Shown piece by piece: positions 12,555 through 23,559 of a stretch of DNA of 64,000 nucleotides. Made by a program: the position numbers and the translations under genes. Under the pieces are notes generated by a model. That model was not told the DNA's origin. It searched no databases and saw nothing but the letters and a program-made list of their open reading frames with translations. Each line of letters opens with the position of its first letter. Within the stretch, counting starts at the first letter, position 1. This stretch comes from Aspidiotus rigidus. Its lineage: Eukaryota; Arthropoda; Insecta; Hemiptera; Diaspididae. Where the stretch lies: positions 5,812,001 to 5,876,000 of the forward strand of contig JAVHKY010000008.1 in NCBI GenBank assembly GCA_035079385.1, given 5' to 3'.

Positions 12555-12890
12555 TAATTGAAAACACGAGCGCTTTCGGCTAATCAGCCATTCTCGAAGT
12601 GTGGAAAGCGACTAAACCCCGCAGCACCAACAAGAACAAGCGACATCAAACGAGATCATGACCGAAGCTACGAGTCATTGAAATGTGAATCATTCGATCA
12701 ATCCCTCTTCAGGAATGTACCTGTTCGAAACGGTAGCGCTACTATTATTCCGATGTCGGAGGATTTCTATTTCCTCAAGGGCCAGACGCTTGAAGCAAGC
12801 GTTTTCCCTATGAAGGAGGACTTCGGACCCCTCTCTAAAATTGTGACCACTTTCGATCAAATGATCAGCAAAGGCTGACTCCCCTACTTC
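12555..12890 (-). pseudogene. Penelope family A 3' end, inverted copy 1 (GIY-YIG tail plus terminal repeat)
   Basis: Read on the minus strand from 12884, the sequence gives GESAFADHLIESGHNF, then REGSEVLLHREN and RLALEEIEILRHRNN. This is the C-terminal part of the GIY-YIG endonuclease that ends Penelope-like polyproteins; it cuts target DNA to start integration. The same protein text occurs at 56086-56313 (minus) and 61400-61550 (plus). The non-coding tail ends in a hammerhead-like core (12560-12600). It lies 5' of, and in opposite orientation to, the family A RT at 13.2-14.5 kb. That matches the inverted terminal arrangement known from Penelope elements. Confidence 0.75.
12556..12602 (-). 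ncRNA. Degenerate hammerhead-like motif of Penelope A
   Basis: In minus-strand sense: ACAC, a seven-base core (UUCGAGA where CUGANGA is expected), AUGGCUGAUUAGCC as stem-loop II, GAAA, the palindrome GCGCU, C, then GUGU. ACAC and GUGU pair as stem I. The order is that of the intact family B motif at 32308, including an extra U-rich step before the GG of stem II. The mutated CUGANGA core makes activity unlikely. Confidence 0.4.
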
Positions 12891-13149
12891 CTTTTTCCTC
12901 CAAGCTTTTTTATGATCGTCAACTCTAATTTGGAGCTAACGGCTGGTCATTCCTTTACAGACGCTAGGGCAATCTCCACAAGTCAACCTCTAAACGCCTC
13001 CCCTCTCGGTCACTGGGACAGGGTCCTTTAGTCTGACGAAAAGGCTCTTAACTGTGTTGACATCATAGAAGGCCGGCCGAAAACCGAGGGGGCGGAGGAT
13101 ACGGCCCAACCCCGATGAAATTTGCCCAAAAACGGGAGCTGCAAGTGTC

Positions 13150-14528
13150 ATAAATCATAGTGAAACCGAATTCAATGTGGATGAATTGTCCCTCCTGGAG
13201 AAAGGTCTGAATTTTGGGTTGCCCCCTCTTAAAAATCAGGAGACTTTGGCTAACGTTGTGGCTGATCTTACAGTAAGAATAAGCCCTGGCGTTCATGTCC
13301 AAGAAAAATGCGCCGAAACACTCCCCTCCCCAGCGTAAGTAATGCTAGGAGTGAATTGATTAAGGGCCTGAAGAGGAAGATTAGGGAGGCTGGTATAATT
13401 GTTACAAAAGCTGACAACGGGAATACCGCGGTGGTCATGCAGAAGTCTTCTTATACTTCCAAGGTCCACGATGTGCTCAGCCAATGCGGAGCCCAGGAAA
13501 ATGCCCAGTTCAACTTTCCTAACTTTGTAAAAGAGGTTAGGTTTCTCGTTAATAATAGTAAATTCGTCATCAAGAAATCTCTAACCAAAAAAGCCATTTT
13601 GGAACCTAACCCCGTTCCTCCCCTCCTTTACGGGCTACCAAAAACTCATAAGGAAGGAGTACCTATGCGACCCGTGGTCTTTTTTGTCGCCTCTCCGACC
13701 TACTCCCTTGCAAAATTTCTCGATCGCTGGTTCAAGTCTACTAGAGTGGAGTTCGAGTCTCCCCATTCCGTATTGAATTCATGTACCCTCGCTAACAATC
13801 TGAAGGATGTTTCCCTCCCTCAAGGCGTAACTTTATGTTCCTTTGACGTGGTGGGGTTATTTCCCAACATCCCAAAGGCTGCTACTATGCAGCGGATGGG
13901 TGAGTTGCTTGTAAAATCTTGTGTCCCACATGAGGAAATGGGCGAATTCATTGACCTATTGAGGGTCTGTTGGCTCCCGAACTTTTGTAAATTTAATTAT
14001 AAATTCTACGAGTTCCCTGAGGAAGTGAGGATTTCTATTGGTTCTCCTCTGGGTTCTCTTATTTCAGAAGTTTTTATGTCGAAATTTGAGGGCGACCTGT
14101 TCTCTTCAGGCCAGGTGTTTGTGAATCATATACACTATGTGTATTGGCACGGGAACGTTGACGATGTTTTGTGTGCGTGGACTGGTCCAACAGAACTCGT
14201 TAGTGTGTTTCTTGATTATTTAAACAGCCATTACCCTTCCATAAAATTTACACTGGATGTTGGTGGCTCCGTTATAAACTTTTTGGACTCGTCTATTTCC
14301 GTCACTGATGGCGTCTATCAATTTGGTATTTACAGGAAAAGTACCTCGACCGATATTACTATCCACGGGTCGTCATTCGTACCTTTTGCCCACAAAATTG
14401 CTACGTTTAATAGCCTAATACATCGCTTGACTCATATCCCATTGGGTCAAGCCGCTTTCCAGAAAGAATTAATGATTATAAAGCACCTGGCTGTAGTCAA
14501 TCCGACTCGAAATCGAATACTCTGTTAG
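13150..14528 (+). pseudogene. Penelope-like retroelement family A, reverse transcriptase (copy 1)
   Basis: From about 13170 the sequence reads LSLLEKGLNFGLPP, the N-terminal block of Penelope-like RTs. After a frameshift near 13320 the 406-codon frame 13308-14528 gives TKADNGNTAVVM, LLYGLPKTHKEGVPMRPVV, SFDVVGLFPNIP (motif A Asp), SPLGSLISEVFMSKFE (motif B), NVDDVLCAWTG (motif C with both Asp kept, but Arg-Tyr before it changed to Gly-Asn), INFLDSSIS and FGIYRKSTSTD. Together these diagnose a Penelope-like RT. Homology to the second family A copy stops near 14505, where a TCGAC repeat begins. The GIY-YIG domain is therefore missing on this side. Confidence 0.88.
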
Positions 14529-15310
14529 GTTTATTTGTAGCTCTCTGCTACTGTACACGCTGTTGGGTTTCAAAAGGATCTCAAATTGAAGTCGATCTGA
14601 AATCGATTTCGAGTCGACTTTTCCAAGTTTATCTATCGACGGGAAATCGACTGCTCGGTTACACTTCTAATTTGCAATTCTAGTAATAGGCTTATACGCT
14701 ATTCGACTTCAAATTGACCTCAAATCAACATCGATCTAAATTTCGAGTCGTTTTCTCCAAGTTTCTATGTCAACCTGAAATCAACTGCTAAGGGGACAAT
14801 TTCAAATCGATTTGTAGTTCTCTGGTGATGTACGCTGTCTGATTTCAAAACAATCTCAAATTTATGTTGATCTGAAATCGTTTTCAAGTCAAAATTTCCA
14901 TGCTTTCCTATATCAACTTGGAATCGATTGCTTTGTTGCGTCAACTGACAGTCGATTTGAAATTCTGGTAATGTATGCGAGTCGACTTCTCAAAGTTTTT
15001 CTATCGACCTGAAATCAATTGCTCCAATTGATTTCTAATTCTCCAGAAATATACCCTATTTGAATTCAAAATCGACTCGCTCGAGAGTCAAATTTTTAGT
15101 CAACTTCTCCAAATCCTTACATCAGCTCAAAATCAATTGCTTCATTTGGGGGGGGGGGGGAGATTTCAATTCGATTTGTGATGCTTTAGTAATGGGTGCT
15201 AGTCAACTTCGGATCGATCTCAAATTGGCGTGAACGTGGAGCCGATTCTACATTGACTACAACAAATTTTTATATTGACCTGAAATCGAATGTTTGATAC
15301 TACTTCAGAA
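14505..15310. repeat. TCGAC-rich degenerate repeat, locus 2
   Basis: Units of about 135-140 bp with the same internal order as locus 1: TGTACGCTG, CAAATTGACCTCAAAT, TCGATCTGAAATCG, GAGTCGACTTTTCCAAG, ATCGACCTGAAATCAACTGCT, TTTCAAATCGATTTGTAGTTCTCTGG. It starts exactly where the Penelope A frame loses homology. A poly-G run lies near 15147-15161. Confidence 0.8.
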
Positions 15311-15424
15311 TAAATCCGGTTCCGAGCACCACAATGCTCGCCAACAGACATGGTGAAGGTGGGATTGAAAGTGTTGTTTTGGTACTCCACGCATTTGCTT
15401 CATCAATTTAATCTTGGTATGAAG

Positions 15425-15969
15425 TCACGAGCGCTCAATCCCCTGTGTGCGCGCGCCTGAGTCAGGATTAACAAAGTTATGTCGGTGATTGACCATATTG
15501 TTGTTTGTAAGCTTTGAACTCCAAACATCTATATGAGGGCTACTCGTCTGAGTGGATGACGGAGCCCACTCCACACTCGCCTTCAATGATATGGGAATCA
15601 AGGTAGTTTTATCACGTCGCTCGACCCAGAAGTAGCGCCAATCGTTCCCCTTCTTTAAGCCAAAAACCCAGGGACCGTCAACGCGATTTCCATGGTTTCT
15701 CTGATTGTCAACCTCCGCGTTACTATCCTTCGAATTGGCAGGATCATCTCCCTGTAACAATCTTCCACGGTTGTGTTTACGTTTGCCGGCGAAACGTGCC
15801 TTGTCAATTTGTATATAGGTTCTAAGTGCGTTCCCACCATTTGAAGACGATCGCGTACTATTCTGGTGCAGAGTTCCCAGCACATATTAAACCAGTTCGT
15901 CACAGTCCCCGGACTTCTGCCTATCACCTGCTCCACAGTCGTCGACGGGATATCTATTACGAATAACAA
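15425..15969 (-). pseudogene. IS1595/ISXO2-like DDE transposase remnant
   Basis: Two overlapping minus-strand frames join by a frameshift near 15830-15850. The first (15969-15655) gives STTVEQVIGRSPGTVTNWFN and MCWELCTRIV, a helix-turn-helix-like N-terminal part. The second (15883-15425) gives IQIDKARFAGKRKHNRGRLL, GPWVFGLKK, HIDVWSSKL and NHRHNFVNPDSGARTQGIER. The order Q/E-IDE, WVFG, SDxW, VNHSxNFV-P-TGAHTQxIE is characteristic of the ISXO2-like transposase domain (PF12762) of bacterial IS1595-type and animal Merlin-type elements. The Asp residues of the first and second blocks are present; the Glu after the first Asp has become Lys. No terminal repeats could be fixed. The copy is fragmentary. 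Confidence 0.7.
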
Positions 15970-16195
15970 AACAATTTCCAGAATTCCGCATAACTTCAGT
16001 TTGCAAGTAAATCGTTCATGAACATCGGTCTAATGGAAAAACTTGTCGTTATTGTGCACGGATTGAGTGGACACAATGTCATTTAGGTAGACCGCATACG
16101 CAAGTCGCGCGTAATATTGGTAGATTTCCACTAGCTTTTTAACGTAGGTAGATCGCATATTGAAGCAGCACCGACTGTTCTGTTGCCTCGATTAA

Positions 16196-16679
16196 GGGTG
16201 TGCTTTACTTGTTCGGAAACTCCGAAACTGTGTACGATAAGATGCATTAACATCCCCAAGAACCCTGCAAGGTTCGGGAAGGCAGCGGTCAGTACGCGAC
16301 CCTTGTCGGGCATGCGTGGCTAATCTTCGTAACAAATGACGAGGATCTTAGGGCTCCATTTTCCGACAAATCTTTTCGATCTTTGGAAATGTTGTACAGA
16401 ATGGTTCAACGAAAGGCGTTATCGGAACAGAATCCTGAATTTCGGCTCCAGAAAAATTTCACCGTCGTCAGAAAATAGACGAATTTTTATCAATTTCAAG
16501 GTTTAATTGAGAAAATATTTAAAAAAATTTTAATTCTGCTTCGATAGCGCTCCTGGTTGGACCTTTCTCGAAAACATTTATTTTCAATTATTCAGAAAGA
16601 TCCGTTAAAAATTCGAGCAGTAAAATGTGATTTTCGGTACCATATTTTACGAGCATATTTTAACAAGTAAAGCACACCC
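16196..16679. mobile_element. 484-bp MITE with 18-bp perfect TIRs and TTAA target site
   Basis: GGGTGTGCTTTACTTGTT at 16196-16213 is the exact inverse of AACAAGTAAAGCACACCC at 16662-16679, and TTAA flanks both ends (16192-16195, 16680-16683). TTAA duplication is the rule for piggyBac-type transposons, though the TIR does not start with the usual CCC. There is no transposase inside. TTAA is palindromic, so it could also be the outer edge of the TIR. Confidence 0.75.
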
Positions 16680-16929
16680 TTAACAGCAGTCAATTTTCAT
16701 TTTTCTGAGAATGTAAACGGGTCAACATTAGGTCCACGTCGATCTAGTCACCCCCTTAAAACGTCTTGCGTGTTTGGTGACTTCGATACTCGCAAACAGA
16801 ATACGCAGTCATAATTACACAAAACGGACCATTGACAACCTTCGTTATGTTAAGCAACTTTTCCTCCATACTGTCGCAAAAGCAGACCAGGAAATAATTC
16901 TTGACCAGTGCAGCAATGGGTGAATCGAT

Positions 16930-17235
16930 GCAATGCCGACGTCGATTTCCAATCGACATTAAAAACTAATATCAAGCGTCGACTCATTTTTGACCTCGAT
17001 TCTAAAACCCTGTCCAACTGTGCACTTGAAATCTAAGAAATCTTGACGTCGATTGCAAGTTAGTCTTCCGCCAATGCGTGACTCGCAATCGAATTAAAAT
17101 TGATGTCTTTTTTCAGTCATCTATAATACTGGGGATCGACTCAACTCCGACTCCACGTTGTATCGATAGTAAAAAGGAGCGGTCCATCGTGAGTCGCCTT
17201 CCGGTCATTTTAGGTTGATTTGCGGTCGATATTGG
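16930..17235. repeat. TCGAC-rich degenerate repeat, locus 3 (short)
   Basis: About 300 bp dense in GTCGA and TCGAC words (for example GACGTCGATTTCCAATCGAC at 16937-16956, and GTCGACTCATTTTTGACCTC). It looks like one or two decayed units of the family seen at 6, 14.5 and 29.5 kb. Confidence 0.5.
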
Positions 17236-18449
17236 ACGGAACAGAGTTGTGCTGGCCCGTCTGGGCGACCGGGGATTCCCAGTCAGAGGAGGCCCACCAG
17301 AAAATTCTTGAAAGTTTGACCACCAGAGTTTGGGGCGCTCGACGAGCTGGTTATCCGGCCCAAAAAATGCGATCCAGCATGACTCTATTCCTCGCAATTT
17401 TCGTGATTGTGTTGGTGGCTTCGCCCAAAAAATCTATTGCCATACACGGACACTCGAATCGAGGGAGGAGGGTTCCTCCGTTAACCGTTCGTTTTCAATA
17501 ATTTACACTCGATAAATTCGCGAAATACAATGGCATTTTTAACAGCGTTTCTTCGAAGCCAGCAGCGAGCCCAGCTATTTGTCCGATCTGCCGTAATACA
17601 CGCGAGGAGTGACGCTACAATCGGGCCACATTCGCGGTACCCAAGAATAAGGTGAATGAAATGTAAACTGCCTAGTACGGTAATTTGCCGGATTTTGGCT
17701 CATTTGACGCGAGCGTTTCCCTGCGCGTAATAGCTTGTTCTTTATTCGCGAGAGAACGTTTTCGTCTTCATGATGTAGGCACGCTTTGCTTCCTTTGCTC
17801 ATCCTTTAACGACTCGATATTTCAACTGAAAAATGCGACTTACTCGGCGCAATGTACACTTAGTCGATGCTGAAACACGTATACGCATTACGCGTGTATT
17901 GCAAAAAAATAGTTGGCTTCCTTTTTTTTGGGGGGGTTTTTTCTTTTCAATCTTCTTTCTCCTTCCTTCTTTTTCTGCTTTTCGCAGAGAGAGAAAGAGA
18001 GAAAAAAGGAAAGTCATGTTAATACGACATAAATTTTGCGGTTGAAGCTAGCAACGAAGCTTTCGTTATTCCATTTTCTTTTTACACACAAATGTATATC
18101 AGTATCCGTGTGTACAAACTTCAGTAGCAAACGATGTTGTTTTTTCTTTCCTTCCTTTCTTTTTTCCCATGTTATTAAACTTATATCGATTTTCATTAGT
18201 TGGTTACCCCAGATTCATAACCACGCTCGACAGTTTGCAAATCATTACTAATACCACCTTCAAGAAAAATAATACAATCCCACTCTTACGGCACCTTGAA
18301 TCCAACAATACTTTCCTTCTCCCAATATCATGGTATTTTTCAAACTTGAGCAGACCTCAAAACGAAAATTCCACACTCTACACCATCTTTCCTGACCTTC
18401 AATGAGCTTTTCCTTGCTACTCGTTAGTTGGGAGATACTGAGTCATCCA
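17236..18449. other. No feature recognised
   Basis: The frames at 17220-17501 and 17833-18045 have no recognisable domain; several are driven by pyrimidine- or purine-rich runs (17920-18010). The sequence looks unique. Confidence 0.45.
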
Positions 18450-18560
18450 TAACGAGGGATTTGGTGGATTTGCTCTCCTACGAGACGCGCTCGTTCGAAG
18501 TCGCCGCAGGACCAACTCTTACCAGGAGCTATTACGCATACCGGTGAAGAACGCTCCCAG

Positions 18561-19320
18561 TTGAGCGCAGAAGTTCTCCAGGTTCTGGGTCAACCCCTCT
18601 CCTCGGTTCAAGCGCGTGGACCCGAACTCCGACAGGAAGTGCAACAACTGTGGTTGCCTCTAGTTCAACGGGGACTTCCAGATAAAGAAAAAACAGAACT
18701 TGTCTCTCTGTACCCTAGACCGTCTAATTGTGATTTTCTTATCCCGCCCACTTTAAACGTGGAACTTGCTCGAGCAGTACCGGAGTCCGCTCGTGTCCAC
18801 GACAATCGTATCATTAAAAAACAAGAAAGACTAGCGGCTTGCTTAACCAGTTTGGGACAAGCCCTGTCCTTTGTATTGTCCAAAGAAGCACCTGTTGAGA
18901 TAGAACTGCTAAAGTACCTAGGAGACGCGGGGAAATTGCTTGCAGACGCGTACAGAGAAGAAACAGCCGTCCGTCGTATAGCCTCATAAGCGCTAACCTA
19001 AAAGATACCTTAAGCTCTACACCTACAGACTCTTCATTATTTGGAGAAAAGTTGCCGGGCAGTTGGTCAAACAAATAGACTCCACAGTAGCGGAACTGAA
19101 GGGAACTAAGGGTCAGCAGATTACGAATCCAAAAAACTCCCAGGTCCCGCCTCGTCCGACGGCCAAGTGGTCAACGACAAGGGGCGGGTCACAACGGAAT
19201 CAACCCAGGACATCCTATTATCGCCAACAACAATACACACGGACACGTCAACCTCGTCCACAGTACAACTCTCGTCCATCCTACCAGAGATCTCGACGTT
19301 CACGTCACAGGAGAACATGA
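18561..19320 (+). pseudogene. DIRS-like gag
   Basis: The 142-codon frame 18561-18989 contains YPRPSNCDFLIPPTLNVELA followed by ARAVPESARVHD and a helical stretch (LAACLTSLGQALSFVL). This resembles the gag/ORF1 of DIRS elements, where a PxNC...PPKLNPE motif precedes helices. After a frameshift at about 19000-19060 the frame 19063-19320 supplies an Arg/Gln/Tyr/Ser-rich C-terminus (YYRQQQYTRTRQPRPQYNSR), a likely RNA-binding tail. Its last part overlaps the start of the RT frame at 19167, the overlapping ORF layout usual in DIRS elements. There is no clear natural start codon upstream. Confidence 0.65.
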
Positions 19321-20190
19321 CGGAGGCGCTAACAGTTGAGGTAAGTCGCCGCGGAAGAAGATTATCCGCTTTTGTACAGGCCTGGAAAAAGGTGACCTCA
19401 GACCCGCTACTTCTTTCCTGGGTCCACGGGTACTCTATACCCTTCTCATCCACACCAGTACAAGACAGAAAGGTGTCCACTATTCTCAACCCAGTAGACA
19501 CAGTTAGACTTCGTGAACTTATCCCGTCGATGATTGACAAAGGATTCGTAGCCAACTGTGACCCGGTACCAGACCAATTTGTGTCCCCAGTTGTCCTCGA
19601 AAACAAACCGGATCTTAAACCTAAGAGAACTTATGCCTCCCGATTTCTATCTCCAGATATGTTTCTAGCCACCGTAGACCTGAAGAACGCCTATCACCTT
19701 GTCTCAATAAAGCCCTCACACCGCAAATATCTGAGATTCGAATTTGAAGGACAGCTGTACGAGTTTCTGTGCCAATTCCTTTCGGTATTTGCACGGCTCC
19801 CTATGTGTTCTACTAAAACCAGTACTCTCCCTGTTACGCTCGGCGGAATTTACGTCTGTGGCATATCCAGATGATTTTCTCTTTTTCGGGCACGATGAAG
19901 CGACCTGCACAAAAAACGTAGGAAACTTGCAAACTACTTGCAATTCTGGGATTTGTTTTCTTACCTAAAAAATGCCAGTTTTCCCCCTAGTACGCGGTGT
20001 AAATTCCCCGGTTTCACCTTCGATTCCGTGACTATGACCTTAGGACTACCTGAAAAACCCAGCTTCTTGGTCAGACTACTAGTACGTCGCTTAAAAAACC
20101 GCCGCCAGTGCTCCATCAGAGAATTTGCTAAATTCATCGGCTCCCTGAACGCGTGTTCGGCTATATACCAAGGTATTCGAAATTACTAAG
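19167..20190 (+). pseudogene. DIRS-like reverse transcriptase
   Basis: Frame 19167-19874 gives HGYSIPFSSTPVQ, IDKGFVANCDPVPDQFVSPV, FLATVDLKNAYHLVSIKPSH (motif A Asp) and YLRFEFEGQLYEFLC. The motif PFGICTAPYVF survives in a third frame near 19777-19810. It is followed in frame 19744-19968 by SVAYPDDFLFFG (motif C, both Asp kept, Leu of YLDD changed to Pro). Frame 19938-20189 continues with STRCKFPGFTFDSVTMTLGL and the connection region. At least three frameshifts interrupt the enzyme. The motif texts match DIRS-type RTs rather than LINE or Penelope RTs. Confidence 0.8.
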
Positions 20191-20272
20191 ATACGAGTAT
20201 GAAGCACTCGTGAAATTGCCTACTAATCATCCTGACTATGACTGATGGCTGTCCCACTTAAATTCAGACTCC

Positions 20273-21100
20273 ATGTCTTTAGCTACTTCACCGTATGTCT
20301 TAGGAATCTTTTCCGACGCCTCTCTAACCGGCTGGGGAGCAGTGGCCAAGGATCGCAAAATACATGGGGTTTGGGACAAAAATCAGGAAAGCCTCCACAT
20401 CAACGTCCTAGAACTGTTAGCGGCCTTCCTTGCGCTCAAGGCGTTTGCCTCCCACTTCTCCAACTGTAGAATCTTACTCCGCCTAGACAACACCACGGCG
20501 ATTGCTTATATTAACAAGATGGGAGGTACCCAGGTATCACATTTGAACGATCTAGCCCGTCAACTATGGCATTGGTGCGAAGAACGCCAAGTGTTTGTTT
20601 ACGCGTCTTACATCTCCTCAACAGATAACCGGGAGGCAGACGCAGAATCGAGAAGATTAAAACCCGAGACGGAATACTCAATCTCCACTGAGGCGTTCCT
20701 GAAGATAGTAAAATACCTGGACCAGCCCCAAATTGATTTGTTTGCCTCCAAAACAAATAAGAAATGCCAGGCCTACTGTTCCTGGAAACCAGACCCAGAA
20801 GCACTGGCCGTTGATGCCTTCGTCATACCCTCGACAGAAACTTTCTTCTACGCCTTTCCACCCTTCAACCTTATTCTCCGAACACTCCAAAAAATCCAAA
20901 CAGACAAGGCAGAAGGAATTCTGGTGATCCCCTACTGGACTGCCCAGCCGTTGTCCCCCCGTTTCCAGGGCTTACTTGTTGCTCCCCCGTTGTTCTTGTC
21001 TTCTTCTATTAAACTATTATCTTCTGTCGACAGCAGACCTCACCCCCTGCACCGGAAACTTTCCCTGGTGGCAGGGAAGTTATCGGGAAGGCGTTGCTGA
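20273..21100 (+). pseudogene. DIRS-like RNase H and downstream domain
   Basis: The longest intact block of the element (275 codons). RNase H residues are visible: GIFSDASLTGWGAV (Asp), LELLAAFLALKAF (Glu), LRLDNTTAIAYINKMGG (Asp) and READAESR (Asp). After it comes IDLFASKTNKKC, SWKPDPEALAVDAF, FYAFPPFNLILRTLQKI and GILVIPYWTAQP, the conserved DIRS segment between RNase H and recombinase, often annotated as a methyltransferase-like domain. The last residues (after 20990) are out of register. Confidence 0.82.
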
Positions 21101-21500
21101 ATCAAGGTGCGCCGAAGGATGTCTTAGAAGTCATGACTGCCTCAATTCAACCGATCCTTCGCTCAAAAGATGGTGGGAACACTGCCACTCGTCCGGAGTT
21201 CCCTTCTACACACCTTCCATGTCTCCAGTACTCTCCTTCCTCTGGCTCGAATTTGAGAAATGAAAAGCATACAATACGATCTCGGGAACCAGGGCGGCCT
21301 TACGAGAACGTAAACGTTTTTACTCAGAATTCGATAGTGCTCGCTGCCTGTCAAGGTCTTGGAATATAATTCTCGTTCCAATTTTGAATCGTTGTAAAAA
21401 TATCCTTCATCCTCCGTCTGATCTAGCATTACCTCAAAAGACAACGTTGAAAGATATTACGTTCGTTATCGCCCGATGTTTCACGACCGAGAATACTTCC
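21090..21500 (+). pseudogene. DIRS-like tyrosine recombinase, N-terminal part only
   Basis: Frames 21094-21369 and 20976-21263 give DVLEVMTASIQP then SLKRWWEHCHSSGVPFYTPS and MSPVLSFLWLEFEK. After a stop at 21261 the reading resumes as KAYNTISGTRAAL. This is the core-binding (SAM-like) domain of a DIRS recombinase, which integrates the circular DNA copy. The catalytic R...HxxR...Y half is not found before 21.5 kb, where homology fades. Confidence 0.6.
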
Positions 21501-22973
21501 TTCGGGGCATTTTAAAGACAGAAGCAACGGAAGAACGATTATTTTCAACTTTTCATCTTTTATTGTATAAACGAGGCGAGGACTGAACAGTCAGCCACAT
21601 AGTGATATACAACTCAGCCACGTCTAGAAAGAAAGCCCAAGACCGGCACCTAAGACGATAATACAAGTAAGAAAACCCATTTATTCATTTGGAAAATTGA
21701 TAATGGCTCGAGACGAAAAGTAAAAAATAATTCTCTTTCATTTTCGACGACTGCGAGGTATTCCACTTCCGTTATGACGAGTACACCCACTACGAAAACA
21801 GACAAGTTGATTTCCTACTCGGGTTGAACGCTCTACCAGCGAAAAGGAAAAAAATACAACACCGCTAAACATTCGTAAAAGGTCTTACGAAAAAATTTCG
21901 CGAACGCGCGGTTAAACCACTTCACTTTTCTTTTCTCGGCGAGTAAAAAGTCATTTTTTAGTACAATTTCCATCAGCCAAGCAGTCTGTCCGTAATGTAC
22001 TATTGTAATATACGAGTATACATAGGTATACTCCCTCGAATATGGAACGTGGTGCGACTCGACTGCTCAACGCTATTTATCCTCATTAGAGCGAGAGAGA
22101 CAGAATAAGATGAGGAACACGTAGACGAAGGCCAAGATGAAAAATTTGCTGGAGTTCGCACGCTGTCACGTTAACAATTAGCCTTTTTTTCTCCCGCTCC
22201 CGTTCTCTCTCTTTTTACCGCAGATAAATTTTCGTCTACAGTCGGTACAGCGAAATTGCAACAAACGTACAAAATACATACACGTTTGTGAGGAGTGACC
22301 GAAGCATTCGTTCATATAAATTCAAGTCAGGTACAAAACGTACGAGAAAACGTGCTCTTTTATTATTTCATAAAACGCGACCAGCTAACATATTTAACCC
22401 TGCAATTAAAGCGTTTAAAATGTTGGTATTAACAAACGGGGGTGCTGGGGGGATGAACAACATTGTGCGCTGCGGAACGACGGTGATAAATTTTTACGAC
22501 ACATTTTCATACACGACTGTATTACATAAAGTACGATATCCGAAGATGAAAGAGGAAGTACTGAACAACAGAAAGACGCATAGTATACCGAGTCAGTACA
22601 TGCAACAGTAAAAAGAAGGAAAATGAAACAAAGATGTCGACATGCTGGACAAAGCGTGTGAGAAGGAAATATTCCGACGACAACTTGCGACAATGAGAAG
22701 CTTTTCGCTAAATTCTTACTCCTGGGCGATAAGCAAGTTGAGAAGATACATATTTGCTATCGTTTACCATTTTTCTATACTCCTACTTTTGCTAATCGTT
22801 GTACTCTGATGGAAAACGCACATAAACAATGACATTTTCAATCGGGTACGCAGGAATAATGTTTGACAGACATGTTGCAAGAAAATCCAAAACTTTAAAT
22901 ACGTAGTGACTACAATACACTACCAGTGCTGTAATCCGTATATTACGTACCCAGGACTGTAAAATGAGAAATG
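21501..22973. other. No feature recognised
   Basis: A+T-rich sequence. The 107-codon frame at 22288-22611 is basic and has no known motif. The phrase ACCCAGGACTGTAAAATGAGAAATG near 22949-22973 has similar text at 26685 and 26815, so the foldback element may have landed in another repeat. Confidence 0.45.
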
Positions 22974-23559
22974 CTCTAGCCGGGTAAGGGAAAGGGGAAG
23001 TGGTTTTGGTCGAAAAATGTTTCAAATGTCCGTCAAAATGTTGTCCCTTGAGGACTCTATCTTATTTACTAATGAGAAAGCTCGAAAACCAAAAAATTTG
23101 TCCAATCCGCTCACCCACATGGGCTGCAGAGTCAAATTTAGTCCTAAAATCCAAATGGCTGTATCTCAGGCAATAATGATCGCACAAAAATGTAACTTGG
23201 GGACGTTTTGGGATATGTGAAGTTCATCCATAGTATTTTTTCAAAAAAAAAATCATTCATATTTTTCGTAGTTTCTAGCAATAACAAAACTTCAAACTCG
23301 AAAATTAAAAAAAAAATCGGGGGGAGGAGGCACCTGGAAAAAATCATTCATTTGAAGCGCCATACCTTCTACTACAACATACATTAGTACCATAGTCCTC
23401 AGTGAGGTGGAACATTCCCAAAAAAATCAATATTTAATGAATTTCTGTGATTTTTCCATGAATAGCGGGGTGAACTACGACTGCTACCGCAATAGACCGC
23501 GTGAAATCAATAGTCAATGTTCGAGCTGAAAAATACACCCTCCTCCGTGAGATGAAGTG

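Larger units (their letters stand above)
18450..21500 (+). mobile_element. DIRS-like tyrosine-recombinase retrotransposon, decayed
   Basis: Gag-like, RT, RNase H and the start of a tyrosine recombinase follow one another on the plus strand in several shifted frames, as in DIRS-type retrotransposons. The RT/RNase H junction region, with IDLFASKTNKKCQAYCSWKPDPEA split over two readable blocks, is typical of this group. The recombinase catalytic half and both terminal repeats are not recognisable, so the copy is 3'-truncated near 21.5 kb and perhaps at the 5' end as well. Many frameshifts make it inactive. Confidence 0.82.

Noticed and set aside
15425..16679. The IS1595-like transposase and the TTAA MITE as one element
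   Set aside because: The MITE is closed by its own perfect ends and TTAA, lies outside the transposase, and Merlin-type elements make 8-9-bp duplications.
19121..19606. 161-codon minus-strand frame
   Set aside because: Antisense to the DIRS-like gag/RT overlap and lacking any known motif.
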